DNA of 64,000 bases from the NCBI RefSeq assembly GCF_014852005.1, contig NZ_JACVAU010000002.1, forward strand, positions 992,001 through 1,056,000. The letters are read 5' to 3'. Under the pieces are notes generated by a model that was not told where the DNA came from, did not search any database, and saw only the letters and a program-made list of their open reading frames with translations. The DNA is from Pseudoxanthomonas sp. PXM03 (GTDB lineage Bacteria > Pseudomonadota > Gammaproteobacteria > Xanthomonadales > Xanthomonadaceae). Each line of letters starts with the position of its first letter. Position 1 is the first letter of the stretch. The translations under genes and the position numbers were made by a program. This document shows positions 41,332 to 51,061 of the stretch, piece after piece.

Positions 41332-41919
41332 ATGCGCATCGCGCTGATGTCGTTGACCGTTCTCCTGCTCACCGCCTGCGGCCCCCGCATCAGCGAGGAG
41401 CAGAAGGCGCAGGCGCTGACCGCCTTCGCCACCATCGAGAAGGTGTTCCAGCACCCCCGCTGCAGCAACTGCCATATTCCGGGCGACCAGCCGTTGCAGT
41501 TCGACGCGCAGACACCGCATGCGATGAACGTGGTGCGCGGTCCGGAAGGCAAGGGCGCGCCCGGGCAACCGTGCTCGACCTGCCACAACGAAGCCAATCC
41601 GCCAGCCAGCTACGGGCCGCATGCACCGCCGGGGGCGCCGCACTGGTCGCTGCCGCCGCCGGACCACAAGATGGCCTGGATCGGCCTGCCCGCCGATCAG
41701 CTGTGCGCGATGATCCAGGACAAGAAGCGCAATGGCGGCCGCGACTTCGCCGCACTCACCAAGCACGTGGCGGAAGACAAGCTGGTGCTGTGGGGTTGGA
41801 ATCCCGGTGGCGAACGCGCGCCCGTGCCGGTGCCGCACGACCAGTTCGTCGCCGCATTCAAGACCTGGGCCGATGCAGGCGGGCCTTGCCCCGCCCCGGC
41901 CGCGAAGACGTCGGGCTGA
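41332..41919 (+). CDS. Di-heme c-type cytochrome-like lipoprotein of the molybdenum hydroxylase
   Basis: 195 residues. Lipoprotein signal [16 protein letters not shown] (Cys16). There are two heme-attachment motifs, CSNCH at 44-48 and CSTCH at 81-85. AGGAG lies 6 bases before the ATG and 10 bases after the large-subunit stop. Together with the two hydroxylase subunits this would give a membrane-tethered periplasmic enzyme that reduces cytochrome c. The gene ends one base before the convergent rarD stop. Confidence 0.82.
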   Translation: MRIALMSLTVLLLTACGPRISEEQKAQALTAFATIEKVFQHPRCSNCHIPGDQPLQFDAQTPHAMNVVRGPEGKGAPGQPCSTCHNEANPPASYGPHAPPGAPHWSLPPPDHKMAWIGLPADQLCAMIQDKKRNGGRDFAALTKHVAEDKLVLWGWNPGGERAPVPVPHDQFVAAFKTWADAGGPCPAPAAKTSG

Positions 41920-41920
41920 A

Positions 41921-42841
41921 CTACTTGCCCGGGGTCGCCGTCGCGAGCACATCGCGACGGCGTGCGCGCCACAGCCCATCGCTGGCGAAGATCAGCAGGC
42001 CCGTCCAGATGGCTGCAAAGCCGATCGCACGCTCCACGCCGAAGGCCTCCTTGAACACCAGCACGCCGATCAGGAACTGGATGCTGGGCGCGATGTACTG
42101 CAGCAGGCCCACCACCGACAACGGAATGCGCCGCACGCCGTAGGCGAACCCGATCAGCGGCACCGCCGTCACCACGCCGCCGAACACCAGCAGCAGATCG
42201 TTCTTCCAGCCATAGCCGCTGACGAAGCCGCCGCCGTGGCCGAACTCGCCCCAGACCACGTAGGCCAGCGCGGGCAGGAACAGGTAGAGGCTCTCGACGC
42301 CCAGCCCGGCGACCGGGTCCACCGCCACCAGCTTGCGCACCAGCCCATACAGACCGAACGAGAACGCCAGGCCCAGCGCGATCCACGGCGGTGAACCGGA
42401 CTGCAGCGTGAGCCACGCCACGCCGACAAGCGCGAAACCCACCGCGATCCATTGCGCGGGCGACAGGCGCTCGCGCAACACCAGCACGCCCAGCACCACG
42501 TTGATCAGCGGATTGATGAAGTACCCCAGGCTGGTCTCGACCACATGGCCTGCGTTCACCGCCCAGATGTACAGGCCCCAGTTGAACGCGATCAGCAGGC
42601 TGCTGACGCCTAGCCACGGCACGGCGCGCGGTTGCGCACGCACCTGCTTCCACCAGCTGCGTCCGTTCTTCAGCAACAGCCAGCCGACCACCAGCACCGC
42701 GCTCCACACGATGCGGTGCGCGATGATCTGGAACGACGGCACCGCTTTGAGCAGATGCCAGTACAGCGGCACCACGCCCCAGATCAGGAACGTGCCGGCG
42801 GTGATCGCCAGCCCTTTGCGGTCGATGGCTGCCGCACTCAT
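41921..42841 (-). CDS. rarD: RarD-type EamA transporter
   Basis: 306-residue inner-membrane protein with about ten hydrophobic segments. It starts AIDRKGLAITAGTFLIWGVVPLYWHLLK, the RarD signature opening. It continues with FQIIAHRIVWSAVLV, NWGLYIWAVNAGHVVETSLGYFINPLINVVLGVLVLRERLSPAQW near 95-140 and GLLQYIAPSIQFLIGVLVFKEAF near 255. RarD was named for chloramphenicol sensitivity; its physiological substrate is unclear. The ATG overlaps the stop of the upstream EamA gene (ATGA). Confidence 0.9.
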   Translation of the reverse strand: MSAAAIDRKGLAITAGTFLIWGVVPLYWHLLKAVPSFQIIAHRIVWSAVLVVGWLLLKNGRSWWKQVRAQPRAVPWLGVSSLLIAFNWGLYIWAVNAGHVVETSLGYFINPLINVVLGVLVLRERLSPAQWIAVGFALVGVAWLTLQSGSPPWIALGLAFSFGLYGLVRKLVAVDPVAGLGVESLYLFLPALAYVVWGEFGHGGGFVSGYGWKNDLLLVFGGVVTAVPLIGFAYGVRRIPLSVVGLLQYIAPSIQFLIGVLVFKEAFGVERAIGFAAIWTGLLIFASDGLWRARRRDVLATATPGK

Positions 42842-43773
42842 TTCGCTTGCCGCGCGCGCGCCAGGGTGATGACCACCACGCCCGCCAGGATCACCACCAT
42901 GGCGCCGATATCGTGCGAAGTGAACGTCTCGCCGGCGATGAAGGCACCCAGCGCCACCGCGATCACCGGATTGACGTAGGCATAGCTGCCCACCAGCACG
43001 GGGCGCGCATGGTGAAGCAGCCAGACGTATGCCGTGAACGCGATGATGGAACCGAACACCGCCAGGTAGGCAACGGCGAGCGCACCCGTCACTGTCCACT
43101 CCGCCGTGTTGAAACGCTCACCATGCAGCAGCCCGGCGAGCACCAGCATCACGCCCGCCGCCAGCATCTGCGCAGCGGCGGTCATGAACGGCGACGGCAG
43201 GTCACGGCCGCGCGACCACACCGAGCCATAGGCCCATGCGATCGGCGCGATCAGCAACAGCACCAGGCCGACCGGCGACCCTGTCAGCGAACTGCCCGCA
43301 TTGAGCCACACCACGCCGGCGAACCCGACGATGATCCCCAGCCATTCCCCGCGCGTGGGATGTTGCCCGCGCATCGCGCCGAACAGGCCCATCCACAACG
43401 GCATCGAGGCCACCGCGACGGCGGCCAGGCCGGACGACACCGTCTGTTCGGCCAGCACCACCATGCCGTTTCCCATCAGCAGCAGCAACGCGCCCATCAC
43501 CAGCAGGTTCTTCCACTGCGCGCGCGTCGGCGCCGTGACGCCGCGCCAGCGAAGGAACAGGAACAGCACCAGGCCGGCGACGACGAAGCGGCTGCCCGAC
43601 ACCATCAGCAACGGCGGGAAACCGCCTTCCAGCGCGAAGCGGATGCCCAGGTAGGTCGAACCCCAGACCACGTAGACGATGGCCAGGGCGGCAGCGACGG
43701 CCAACCCGCCACGTGCAGGCGCGGCGGTGGAAACGGAAGAGGTCATGGGAACCGTGGGGGAGTTCGGCGTCAT
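42838..43773 (-). CDS. YedA-like EamA drug/metabolite exporter
   Basis: 311 residues with ten hydrophobic segments in two EamA halves. The first half begins AALAIVYVVWGSTYLGIRFALEGGFPPLLMVSGSRFVVAG, the YedA-type motif. The second shows LIAPIAWAYGSVWSRGRDLP and TAYVWLLHHARPVLVGSYAYVNPVIAVALGAFIAGETFT. It probably exports metabolites. It is translated together with rarD, giving a pair of distinct EamA transporters. A second ATG nine codons in (MTSSVST) is possible as the start. Confidence 0.87.
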   Translation of the reverse strand: MTPNSPTVPMTSSVSTAAPARGGLAVAAALAIVYVVWGSTYLGIRFALEGGFPPLLMVSGSRFVVAGLVLFLFLRWRGVTAPTRAQWKNLLVMGALLLLMGNGMVVLAEQTVSSGLAAVAVASMPLWMGLFGAMRGQHPTRGEWLGIIVGFAGVVWLNAGSSLTGSPVGLVLLLIAPIAWAYGSVWSRGRDLPSPFMTAAAQMLAAGVMLVLAGLLHGERFNTAEWTVTGALAVAYLAVFGSIIAFTAYVWLLHHARPVLVGSYAYVNPVIAVALGAFIAGETFTSHDIGAMVVILAGVVVITLARARQAK

Positions 43774-43903
43774 GCAATTCTAGGCCACTCGCGGGCACGC
43801 GGCGTGGCGCCGATGTCCTCGACTGCTTGAAACGTTTCCGGCCCGGCTTGAATCCCGCTCAAGCCTGCATCTCCGTTGTCGCAGGAACAGAATCCGTCGC
43901 CGT

Positions 43904-44761
43904 TCAACCGCGCTCCCGCGCAAGCAACTCCTGCTTGCGGGGCAGTCCCCAGCGATAGCCACCCAGCGAACCATCGCCCCGGATCACCCGATGGCAAGGC
44001 ACCACCACCGCGATACGGTTGTGTGCGCAGGCGCTGGCAACCGCGCGCGCCGCGCGGGGTGCGCCCAGCGTGCGTGCCAATCCGGCATAGCTGACCGTCT
44101 CGCCTGCGGGAATCTTCATCAGCGCCTCCCACACGCGCTGCTGGAACCCCGTGCCCAGCAGGTCCACCGGCACCGCCGTATCGCGCCCCGCCAGGCGTTC
44201 GGCAACGGCGCGCAGGCGGGGAGCGAGGAATTCGTCGCGACCGGCTTCGACGCCTTCCAGCTGCGCCTGCGGAAACTCTGCGCGCAGCCGTTGCTCCAGT
44301 GCCGCGTCGTCGTCACCCAGTTCCACCGCGCAGATGCCGCGCTCGGTGGCCGCCACCAGCGCACGACCGAGGACGGTATCGACAATGGCCCAGCGGATCG
44401 TCATGCCGCGGCCGCCAGCGCGATATGTGGCCGGGGTCATGCCCAGCTTCGCCGCGCCCTGTTCGTACAGCCGCGAGGGCGAGCCATAGCCGGCGTCATA
44501 CAACGCGGTGGTGACATCACTCCCTTCCCGCAACGCATGCTTCAGTGTGCCCAGCTTTTTTCTCGCCAGGTATTCGGCCGGACTCAGTCCGAAGCGCGCA
44601 CGGAAGCGCCGCTGCAGATGCGAAGCACTGAGGCCGGTATGCGCCGCCAGTTCGGCCAGCGAGGGATCGCCTTCGTCGAGAAGGCGACGCGCCGCCTCCA
44701 GGGGATCGACGAGGGCAGCGCGGGAGGGTTCGGGAAGCGATCGGCGTGACATGGTGTCCAT
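43904..44761 (-). CDS. Ada-like AraC regulator/O6-methylguanine-DNA methyltransferase
   Basis: 285 residues. It repairs O6-methylguanine by suicide methyl transfer. Residues 20-115 form an AraC-type helix-turn-helix region (AAHTGLSASHLQRRFRARFGLSPAEYLARKKL). Residues 120-285 form the methyltransferase with the AT hook-like TGFQQRVWEALMKIPAGETVSYAGLA and active site VVVPCHRVIRGDGSLGGYRWG (Cys in PCHR). The N-terminal metal-binding Cys domain of E. coli Ada is missing, so it cannot sense methylphosphotriesters the same way. Confidence 0.9.
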   Translation of the reverse strand: MDTMSRRSLPEPSRAALVDPLEAARRLLDEGDPSLAELAAHTGLSASHLQRRFRARFGLSPAEYLARKKLGTLKHALREGSDVTTALYDAGYGSPSRLYEQGAAKLGMTPATYRAGGRGMTIRWAIVDTVLGRALVAATERGICAVELGDDDAALEQRLRAEFPQAQLEGVEAGRDEFLAPRLRAVAERLAGRDTAVPVDLLGTGFQQRVWEALMKIPAGETVSYAGLARTLGAPRAARAVASACAHNRIAVVVPCHRVIRGDGSLGGYRWGLPRKQELLARERG

Positions 44762-44837
44762 GCGCCCAGACTACGGCGCACGCTGTGGGGGTGCTATCCG
44801 GATCTTGTGCCTGCCCTGCCTTCAGCCCCGAAGATCT

Positions 44838-44943
44838 TCCACAGGAGGGGCTGGCCAGTGATCCGGCTTAAAATCAGCCCCAAACACACCTTCAACACCG
44901 CGCGACACTGATCGAAGGGCATCGGGGCCAGCCCCTCCTACAG
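44838..44943. repeat. Inverted repeat (CAGGAGGGGCTGGCC ... GGCCAGCCCCTCCTAC)
   Basis: CACAGGAGGGGCTGGCCAG at about 44839 and GGGGCCAGCCCCTCCTACAG at about 44925 are inverted arms about 75 bases apart, between the ada-like and prc genes. Palindromic intergenic repeat or terminator. Confidence 0.6.
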
Positions 44944-44948
44944 AGCGA

Positions 44949-47129
44949 TCATTCGGCCCAGCGACCCGGACCCGGCGAATCCGGCAACACCTGCGCGGAG
45001 AGCTTGCGGTCCTGGCCGAGGATGCCGATGGCGTCGGAGAGGATCGCGGCGGATTCGCGCAGCAACGGGTCCGGACGCTTGTCGGCCAGCTTCTCGCGCT
45101 GCGCATCCTTCACGATGTCGCGCTCGGAAGCGCCCAGCCCGTCATCGGCCAAGTCTTCGGCCAACGGATCCAATGCCAGGCCCAATGCCTTGCGTTCGGC
45201 CTGCCGCTGCTTGCGCTGCACTTCCTGGCGGTCACGCTCGGCGCGGCGCTCGGCCTCGTTGAGCGAGACATATTTCTTCGCCGCTTCGGCACGGAACTGG
45301 GCCACGTCTTCCGACCACCACTGGAACTCCTTGTCCTTGGCCGAACGCGCCGCGTGCAAAGCCTCGAGCCGGGGCAGCAGCGGCGCGAAGTTGCCGTACT
45401 GCGTGTGCGGCACGGCGGCGATGCGGGTCCACGGCAATGCGTTGTCGTAGGTGCTCTCGCCGTACTCGCTGGCGTCCACGCTCACCGGGAACGCGATGTC
45501 CGGCACCACGCCCCTGTGCTGGGTGCTGCCACCGGCCACGCGGAAGAACTGGGCGATGGTCAGCTTCACCGAGCCGAAGCGCGGCGCTTCGTTGGCAGGC
45601 CAGCGGTCCAGGTCCACCATGTTCTGCACGGTGCCCTTGCCGAAGCTGGTTTCGCCGATCACCAGGCCACGCCCATAGTCCTGGATGGCGCCCGCGAAGA
45701 TTTCCGACGCCGAGGCCGAACCACGGTTGATCAGCACCGCCAGCGGACCTTCCCAGGCCACCCCGGTCTTGCGGTCGCTGTTGACCGTCACGCGGCCGCC
45801 CGACTCTCGCACCTGCACGACCGGGCCCTTGTCGATGAACAGGCCGGTGAGTTCCACCGCTTCGTCCAGCGAGCCACCGCCGTTGTTGCGCAGATCCATG
45901 ATCACGCCATCCACGCCCTGTGCCTTGAACTGCACCAGCAGCTTGGCGATGTCGCGGGTAGCGGAATTGAAATCGTTGGGGTTGCGGCGACGGCCTTCGA
46001 AGTCCTGGTAGAACGCCGGCAACTTGATCACGCCGATGCGTCGCTCGGCCTCGCCCCCGCTGGCCGGCAGGGTGATGGTTTCCGCCTTCGCCGCCTGCTC
46101 TTCCAGCTTGACCTTCTGGCGCGTGATGGTGACCTGCGCATGCTTGCCGTCGATGCCGGCCTCGACCGGGATGTACTCGATGCGGACCTGGGTGTCCTTC
46201 TTGCCACGGATCTGCGCCACGACGTCGTCGATGCGCCAGCCGATCACGTCGGTCAGCGGCCCCGACTTGCCCTGCCCGACGGCGACGATGCGGTCGCCCA
46301 CCTTGAGCTTGCCGCTCAGGTCGGCCGGACCACCCGGCACGATCTCGCGGACGGCGACCAGGTCGTCCTGCCGCTGCAGCACGGCGCCGATGCCTTCCAG
46401 CGAGAGCGACATAGACTGGTTGAAGTTCTCCGCCGTGCGCGGCGTGAAGTAATCCGTGTGCGGATCGATCGCGCTGGTGTAGGCGTTGAGGAAGGTCTGG
46501 AAGACATCCTCGGTCTTCAACTCGTTGATGCTCCGCTGCAGATTGGCGTAGCGCTTGTCCAGCGTCTTGCGGATGTCGTCGGGCTTCTTACCGGCCAGCT
46601 TCAGGCGCAGCCAGTCGTTCATCACCGACTTCTTCCAGATCGCATCCAGGGCCTTGCCATCGGCGGCCCACGGCGCGTCCTCGCGGTCGTAGTCCCAGCG
46701 CTCGTCGCCGTTGAAGTCGAAGTCCTGCTTCAGCAGCGCACGTGCAAATGCCACGCGCTGGCCGACCCGCTGCTTGTAGACGGTGAAGATCTCGTAGGCC
46801 GGCGCAAGATCGCCGCTGCGGATCGCATCATCCATCTTGGTCCTGTAGGGCGCGAAGCGCTCCACGTCGGCAGCGGTGAAGAACTGCTTGCCGCCATCCA
46901 GCGCTTCGAAATAGCGCTTGAAGACATCCTGCGACAGGGTGTCGTCCAGCGGGCGCGGACGGTACGCATAGCGGCTGTCGGACAGCAGGCCGTAGACCAG
47001 CTTGGACGTATTGGACTGGTCGGTGGTGGGTGCCACCGTGACCGCGTCCCCGTCGCCGCGCGCAAGCAGCGCCAGCGGGGTCGAGAGGGCCAGAGCCAAC
47101 AGCAGTAGGGGGGCTTTCTTCAGTGTCAT
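44949..47129 (-). CDS. prc: Tail-specific periplasmic protease Prc (Tsp, S41A)
   Basis: 726 residues. Signal peptide LLLLALALSTPLALLA. An N-terminal helical domain (YRPRPLDDTLSQDVFKRYFEALD) is followed by PDZ near 245-330 (LQRQDDLVAVREIVPGGPADLSGKLKVGDRIVAV). The S41 domain has GVIMDLRNNGGGSLDEAVELTGLF, nucleophile Ser in NRGSASASEIFAGAIQDYGR near 473 and general-base Lys in GETSFGKGTVQNM near 498. A C-terminal region with long charged helices follows. Prc trims penicillin-binding protein and lipoprotein substrates and tagged proteins. Length agrees with E. coli Prc. Confidence 0.93.
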   Translation of the reverse strand: MTLKKAPLLLLALALSTPLALLARGDGDAVTVAPTTDQSNTSKLVYGLLSDSRYAYRPRPLDDTLSQDVFKRYFEALDGGKQFFTAADVERFAPYRTKMDDAIRSGDLAPAYEIFTVYKQRVGQRVAFARALLKQDFDFNGDERWDYDREDAPWAADGKALDAIWKKSVMNDWLRLKLAGKKPDDIRKTLDKRYANLQRSINELKTEDVFQTFLNAYTSAIDPHTDYFTPRTAENFNQSMSLSLEGIGAVLQRQDDLVAVREIVPGGPADLSGKLKVGDRIVAVGQGKSGPLTDVIGWRIDDVVAQIRGKKDTQVRIEYIPVEAGIDGKHAQVTITRQKVKLEEQAAKAETITLPASGGEAERRIGVIKLPAFYQDFEGRRRNPNDFNSATRDIAKLLVQFKAQGVDGVIMDLRNNGGGSLDEAVELTGLFIDKGPVVQVRESGGRVTVNSDRKTGVAWEGPLAVLINRGSASASEIFAGAIQDYGRGLVIGETSFGKGTVQNMVDLDRWPANEAPRFGSVKLTIAQFFRVAGGSTQHRGVVPDIAFPVSVDASEYGESTYDNALPWTRIAAVPHTQYGNFAPLLPRLEALHAARSAKDKEFQWWSEDVAQFRAEAAKKYVSLNEAERRAERDRQEVQRKQRQAERKALGLALDPLAEDLADDGLGASERDIVKDAQREKLADKRPDPLLRESAAILSDAIGILGQDRKLSAQVLPDSPGPGRWAE

Positions 47130-47294
47130 TGCGTACTCATGGCCCGGAGGCCCGTCAGGCTGGAACGGATTGCGGATTCGACACGCCGACAGTGCACAAA
47201 GTTGCGTGCGTTGTCATCTGCCTTTGGGCAGCCTAAAGGCCGGAGCGTAGGAAAAGGTGAACCGTGGCCGTGCCATGGCCGGGAGGCGGACATG

Positions 47295-47323
47295 GTGACG
47301 CCGACGGGGTGGTCCGGCGTCAC
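47295..47323 (-). terminator. Hairpin after lipA
   Basis: GTGACGCCG and CGGCGTCAC form a 9-bp perfect stem with an 11-base loop, 17 bases after the lipA stop on the minus strand. No T run. Confidence 0.5.
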
Positions 47324-47339
47324 GGTTCGGGAACGGGAT

Positions 47340-48356
47340 TCAGCCCGCGTGTTGGGCGGCGTGGGCCGCCTGCGCCGCCTGCTGGTCGGCGTGATAGGAC
47401 GAACGCACCAGCGGGCCGGACGCCACGTGGCTGAAGCCCAGCGCGTTGCCGTAGAGCTCCAGTTCCTTGAACTCTTCCGGGGTCCAGTAGCGCAGCACCG
47501 GGTGGTGGTGGGCCGTGGGCTGCAGGTACTGGCCAATGGTCACCATGTCCACGTCGTGCGCGCGCAGGTCGCGCAGCGTGGCCTGCACCTGCTCCATGGC
47601 TTCGCCCAGGCCCAGCATGATGCCGGACTTGGTGGGCAGGTGCGGGTGCTGCTGCTTGAACCGCTGCAGCAACGTCAGCGACCACTGGTAGTCGGCACCG
47701 GGGCGGACATTCGGGTACAGGTCCGGCACGGTTTCGATGTTGTGGTTGAACACGTCCGGCGGATTGACCGCCAGGATCTCCAGCGCGCGGTCCATGCGAC
47801 CCTTGCCGCGGAAGTCCGGGGTCAGGATCTCGATGCGGGTGGCGGGCGAGTGTTCGCGGATGGCGGCGATGCAGTCGACGAAATGCTGGGCACCGCCGTC
47901 GCGCAGGTCGTCGCGATCCACGCTGGTCACCACCACGTACTTCAGGCCCATGTCGGCGACGGTGTGGGCAAGGCTCAGCGGTTCGGACGCGTCCGGCGGC
48001 TTCGGGCGGCCGTGGGCGACGTCGCAGAACGAGCAGCGCCGCGTGCAGACCTCGCCCAGGATCATGAAGGTGGCCGTGCCGTGGCCGAAGCACTCATGGA
48101 TGTTCGGGCAGCTGGCTTCTTCGCAGACGGTGACCAGACGGTTCTCGCGCAGCTTGGCCTTCAGCTTGGCCACCGACCCGTCGGAGGGAATGCGCACCCG
48201 GATCCAGGACGGCTTGCGCAGTACCGGCGCATCCGCGAACTGCACCGGCGAACGCCCGATCTTGTCGCCCCCCAGCTGTTTGGCGCCTGTCTCCAGGGGA
48301 GCAGGCGAAGAACTGACGACCTGGAGCGGAATCACGCGTGCGGGGGTATCGGCCAT
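47340..48356 (-). CDS. lipA: Lipoyl synthase
   Basis: 338 residues. Radical-SAM enzyme inserting two sulphurs into octanoyl groups of lipoyl domains. The auxiliary cluster motif is [14 protein letters not shown] near 79-92 (CX4CX5C). The SAM cluster is [15 protein letters not shown] near 108 (CX3CX2C). [45 protein letters not shown] and the C-terminal [15 protein letters not shown], which holds the conserved Ser ligand (RSSY), complete the family. lipB, often next to lipA, is not in the adjacent sequence. Confidence 0.95.
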   Translation of the reverse strand: MADTPARVIPLQVVSSSPAPLETGAKQLGGDKIGRSPVQFADAPVLRKPSWIRVRIPSDGSVAKLKAKLRENRLVTVCEEASCPNIHECFGHGTATFMILGEVCTRRCSFCDVAHGRPKPPDASEPLSLAHTVADMGLKYVVVTSVDRDDLRDGGAQHFVDCIAAIREHSPATRIEILTPDFRGKGRMDRALEILAVNPPDVFNHNIETVPDLYPNVRPGADYQWSLTLLQRFKQQHPHLPTKSGIMLGLGEAMEQVQATLRDLRAHDVDMVTIGQYLQPTAHHHPVLRYWTPEEFKELELYGNALGFSHVASGPLVRSSYHADQQAAQAAHAAQHAG

Positions 48357-48534
48357 GGGCCAATTCTAGCCGCTTTCGCCTGGGGCTCTGCGGTCGACAA
48401 AGGTCTTGCACCACGCCGCGCTGGAATGCTGCGGGGTAAAGCCCCCTGAGTCAGGACGGGGCACGACGGCGGTCCGGTCATTTACCGGGATTCGCGCAAG
48501 GGATCCCGGGCTTCCACTCCTGTTGCTGCAGGCA

Positions 48535-48570
48535 TAAAAAAGCCCGCAATGGCTAGGCCACTGCGGGCTT
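48535..48570 (-). terminator. Strong rho-independent terminator
   Basis: AAGCCCGCA and TGCGGGCTT close an inner TGGC/GCCA helix, with six or more T residues following on the minus strand. It lies about 270 bases after the AsmA-like gene. The gap 48357-48838 otherwise holds no credible gene. Confidence 0.82.
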
Positions 48571-48838
48571 GCTCCCTCCCCCACGTCGGGATGCGGGGCC
48601 ATCGTGAAGGGTCCGTTACGCGTCTTGCACGCTGCACTGCAAAACAGAACCGGACGGTTCAGCGCACGCCTGCATCGAGTCACAAATATGAACGTGCGCC
48701 AAACCCGCGCCCCTGCTGCATGTTACCGATACCAGACCAATTCGGGGGCACCCGACCGGAATCCCGGTTACGTTCTTCACTGCATTTACCTGAACAGGTG
48801 ACGCCGTTTCCAGACGCGCAATGACTGCGCACACCTGG

Positions 48839-51031
48839 CTATTCCAGGTAGTGGGGGCGGCCGTCGTACCAGGCCCCGGCACGTACGAGGTGGAACTTGC
48901 GCTGGGTATCCTGCAACTCCACGCCGACGCTCAACGCCCGCCACTTGGCGTAGAGATCGCCCTGCCGCCGGGCACCCTGCAGCCGCATCCGTGCCCGCAT
49001 TTCGTAACGGTCGTTGCGCGCCTGCAGGCGATCCAGCACCAGCACGTCGTCCTGCCACTGCACGCGTCCATCGACACGCGCCTGGCCTGCATCGATCAGT
49101 CGGTAGACCCAGGCCGGGTACTCCTTCTTGCGGGAGAACAGGGCCAGCAGGAAGCCCACGTCCTTCATCGTCACGTCGGCAAGTCCGCCCGCGCTGAGCG
49201 GACGATCGATGTCCAGCCGCGCGCGCCCCAGCGTCGCGCGGGCCCACCACCCCGTGCGGGTCCCGCCGTCGGGTTCGCGGAAGCTGACGTTGCGTACCTG
49301 CAGCGTGCTGCCGTCGGCCACGAACAGATGGCGCTTCAGGTCGGCCCGGCGCAGGCGCAACGCCAGATCGACATCGCCCCGAAGCTGGATGCCGGCAAGG
49401 AACATGCGCGTGCCCCGCCCGGCGATACGCAGCGAACCCCGCCCCACCTCACCGGCGGCATCCAGCGACAGGTCACCACTGAGGTAGCCGGCACCGCCGT
49501 CGAACCGCATGTGACGCCGCGGCAGGAACGGGTTGTAGACGCGCAGGTCTGGCACCGTGGCATCGTCGAACACCACGCGCGCCTTCAGCGTCTCGCGCAT
49601 GCGCGTGCCATCGTCCGCATTCACCGACAGGCGCAGGTTGCGCCCGCGCACGTACGGCTTGCCCGGCGCTTTCACTGCCGCGACGTCGAACGTTTCCATC
49701 ACCGCCTTGAGCCGAGGCAGCAGCTCGCCGCCAGCGCCGGCATCAAGCCGGATGTCCGCGCGGGCGCGCCCACGGATGCGGTTGCCCATCACGTCGACGA
49801 CCGCGTCCACGCCCGGCACCTCGATGCGACTGCCGGGCGCGAGCCTGCCATCCACCACCTGCACATCGGCACTGATCGCACCGGCGCCGTCGAGCTTCAG
49901 CCATGGCGCCTGCGGGAAAAGCCCGGACAACCAGCGCAGCGAATCGAAATGCCAGGTCCCGGCCACATGTCCGGATGCGCGCGGCAGGACACTGGCGAAG
50001 TCGCGCAAAGGCACGCGTCGGCCACGCAGGCGCATATCCGCCTCCACCGCCAGCCTGCCGTCGGCCTGCGGCGGCACGGTCGCCTTGATCGCGATGTCCT
50101 GGTCCACGGCCACATCGATGCCCAGGATGTCGTGGCGCGCGGCGCCCGCGATGTCGTTGCCGGCGACGGCCATCGTCCATTGCGCACGGCCGCCCGGTGC
50201 GAGCAGGCCACGCTCGAAGGCCAGGGCGATGTCCGCCCTGCCCTCGCCCGGCACCAGCTTGACCGCGACCTCTCCGCGCGGACTGACGGCCACATTCAAT
50301 CCTGAGGTGCGGCCGCCAAGCCGCAGGTCCAACCGCGTCTTGAGCAGCTTGTCGAGCCCGGCGGCCTGCTCGCGCCGATGGCGATCAAGGGCGAACCCGG
50401 CATGCAGGGTCGTCTCGCGCAGCACCTCGGCGCCCTCGCGCGTCACCCGTGCGCCGGTCATGTCGAATGTCGACGGCATCAGCTCCATCGGTCCACCGCG
50501 CAACTGCTTGTAGAACCCGACCTGCGCGCGGCCTTCGCCTTCGAGCACCCATGCATCGAACGCGCCACGGCGGACCGAATCGCTGGCGATGCGGTCGAAC
50601 TGGAGCTCCCAACCGCCCGCGCGCGGCGGTGGCGGCGCCAACTCGCGTGCCACACGCCGGACCCCGCCATGGACCTGGTCCGCGCGCACCTCGGGCACAT
50701 GCAGCCGTCGCGAAAGCAGCGGCCACAGCGCGATGCGGCCCTCCACGCGCGTGGCGCGTGCGTCCCAGGCGATGCGCCGCGCCTGACCCTGGAGGGTGAC
50801 ATCGGTCAGGCTGACCCGCCCCGGCCACCAGGTACTGCCGGACGCCCATTGCATCCGGAAACGTTCCGGTTTGCGGTTCAGGGTGGCTTCGCCCAGTGCC
50901 GTGTTGAGGAACACGTTGCCTGCGAGCAGATAGAGCGCATAGAGGGCGACGAGGGCCAGCAGCCCTCGCCGCAGCCAGCGCAGGGGGGTGCCGCGACGGG
51001 ATGTCCTTTCCATCCGCACAGAATGCCGCAT
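48839..51031 (-). CDS. AsmA/YdbH-like large periplasmic beta-helical protein
   Basis: 730 residues. One N-terminal membrane anchor at about 23-43 (LLALVALYALYLLAGNVFL) precedes a long beta-rich periplasmic body with many short alternating strands (VSLTDVTLQGQARRIAWDARATRVEGRIALWPLLSRRLHVPEV). This is the look of AsmA-superfamily repeating-beta-groove proteins involved in phospholipid traffic to the outer membrane. A segment near 640 (DVGFLLALFSRKKEYPAWVYRLIDAG) is more helical. Family membership is inferred from architecture, not from a signature. The start may be the ATG 18 bases downstream (MERTSRRG). Downstream of the carotenoid oxygenase, 30 bases apart. Confidence 0.68.
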   Translation of the reverse strand: MRHSVRMERTSRRGTPLRWLRRGLLALVALYALYLLAGNVFLNTALGEATLNRKPERFRMQWASGSTWWPGRVSLTDVTLQGQARRIAWDARATRVEGRIALWPLLSRRLHVPEVRADQVHGGVRRVARELAPPPPRAGGWELQFDRIASDSVRRGAFDAWVLEGEGRAQVGFYKQLRGGPMELMPSTFDMTGARVTREGAEVLRETTLHAGFALDRHRREQAAGLDKLLKTRLDLRLGGRTSGLNVAVSPRGEVAVKLVPGEGRADIALAFERGLLAPGGRAQWTMAVAGNDIAGAARHDILGIDVAVDQDIAIKATVPPQADGRLAVEADMRLRGRRVPLRDFASVLPRASGHVAGTWHFDSLRWLSGLFPQAPWLKLDGAGAISADVQVVDGRLAPGSRIEVPGVDAVVDVMGNRIRGRARADIRLDAGAGGELLPRLKAVMETFDVAAVKAPGKPYVRGRNLRLSVNADDGTRMRETLKARVVFDDATVPDLRVYNPFLPRRHMRFDGGAGYLSGDLSLDAAGEVGRGSLRIAGRGTRMFLAGIQLRGDVDLALRLRRADLKRHLFVADGSTLQVRNVSFREPDGGTRTGWWARATLGRARLDIDRPLSAGGLADVTMKDVGFLLALFSRKKEYPAWVYRLIDAGQARVDGRVQWQDDVLVLDRLQARNDRYEMRARMRLQGARRQGDLYAKWRALSVGVELQDTQRKFHLVRAGAWYDGRPHYLE

Positions 51032-51061
51032 CCACGTCCCGGCAAGAACAGCCGCATGGGA

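Noticed and set aside
48366-48683. 105-codon frame between lipA and the AsmA-like gene
   Set aside because: It crosses a strong terminator hairpin, has no ribosome site and no recognisable sequence pattern.
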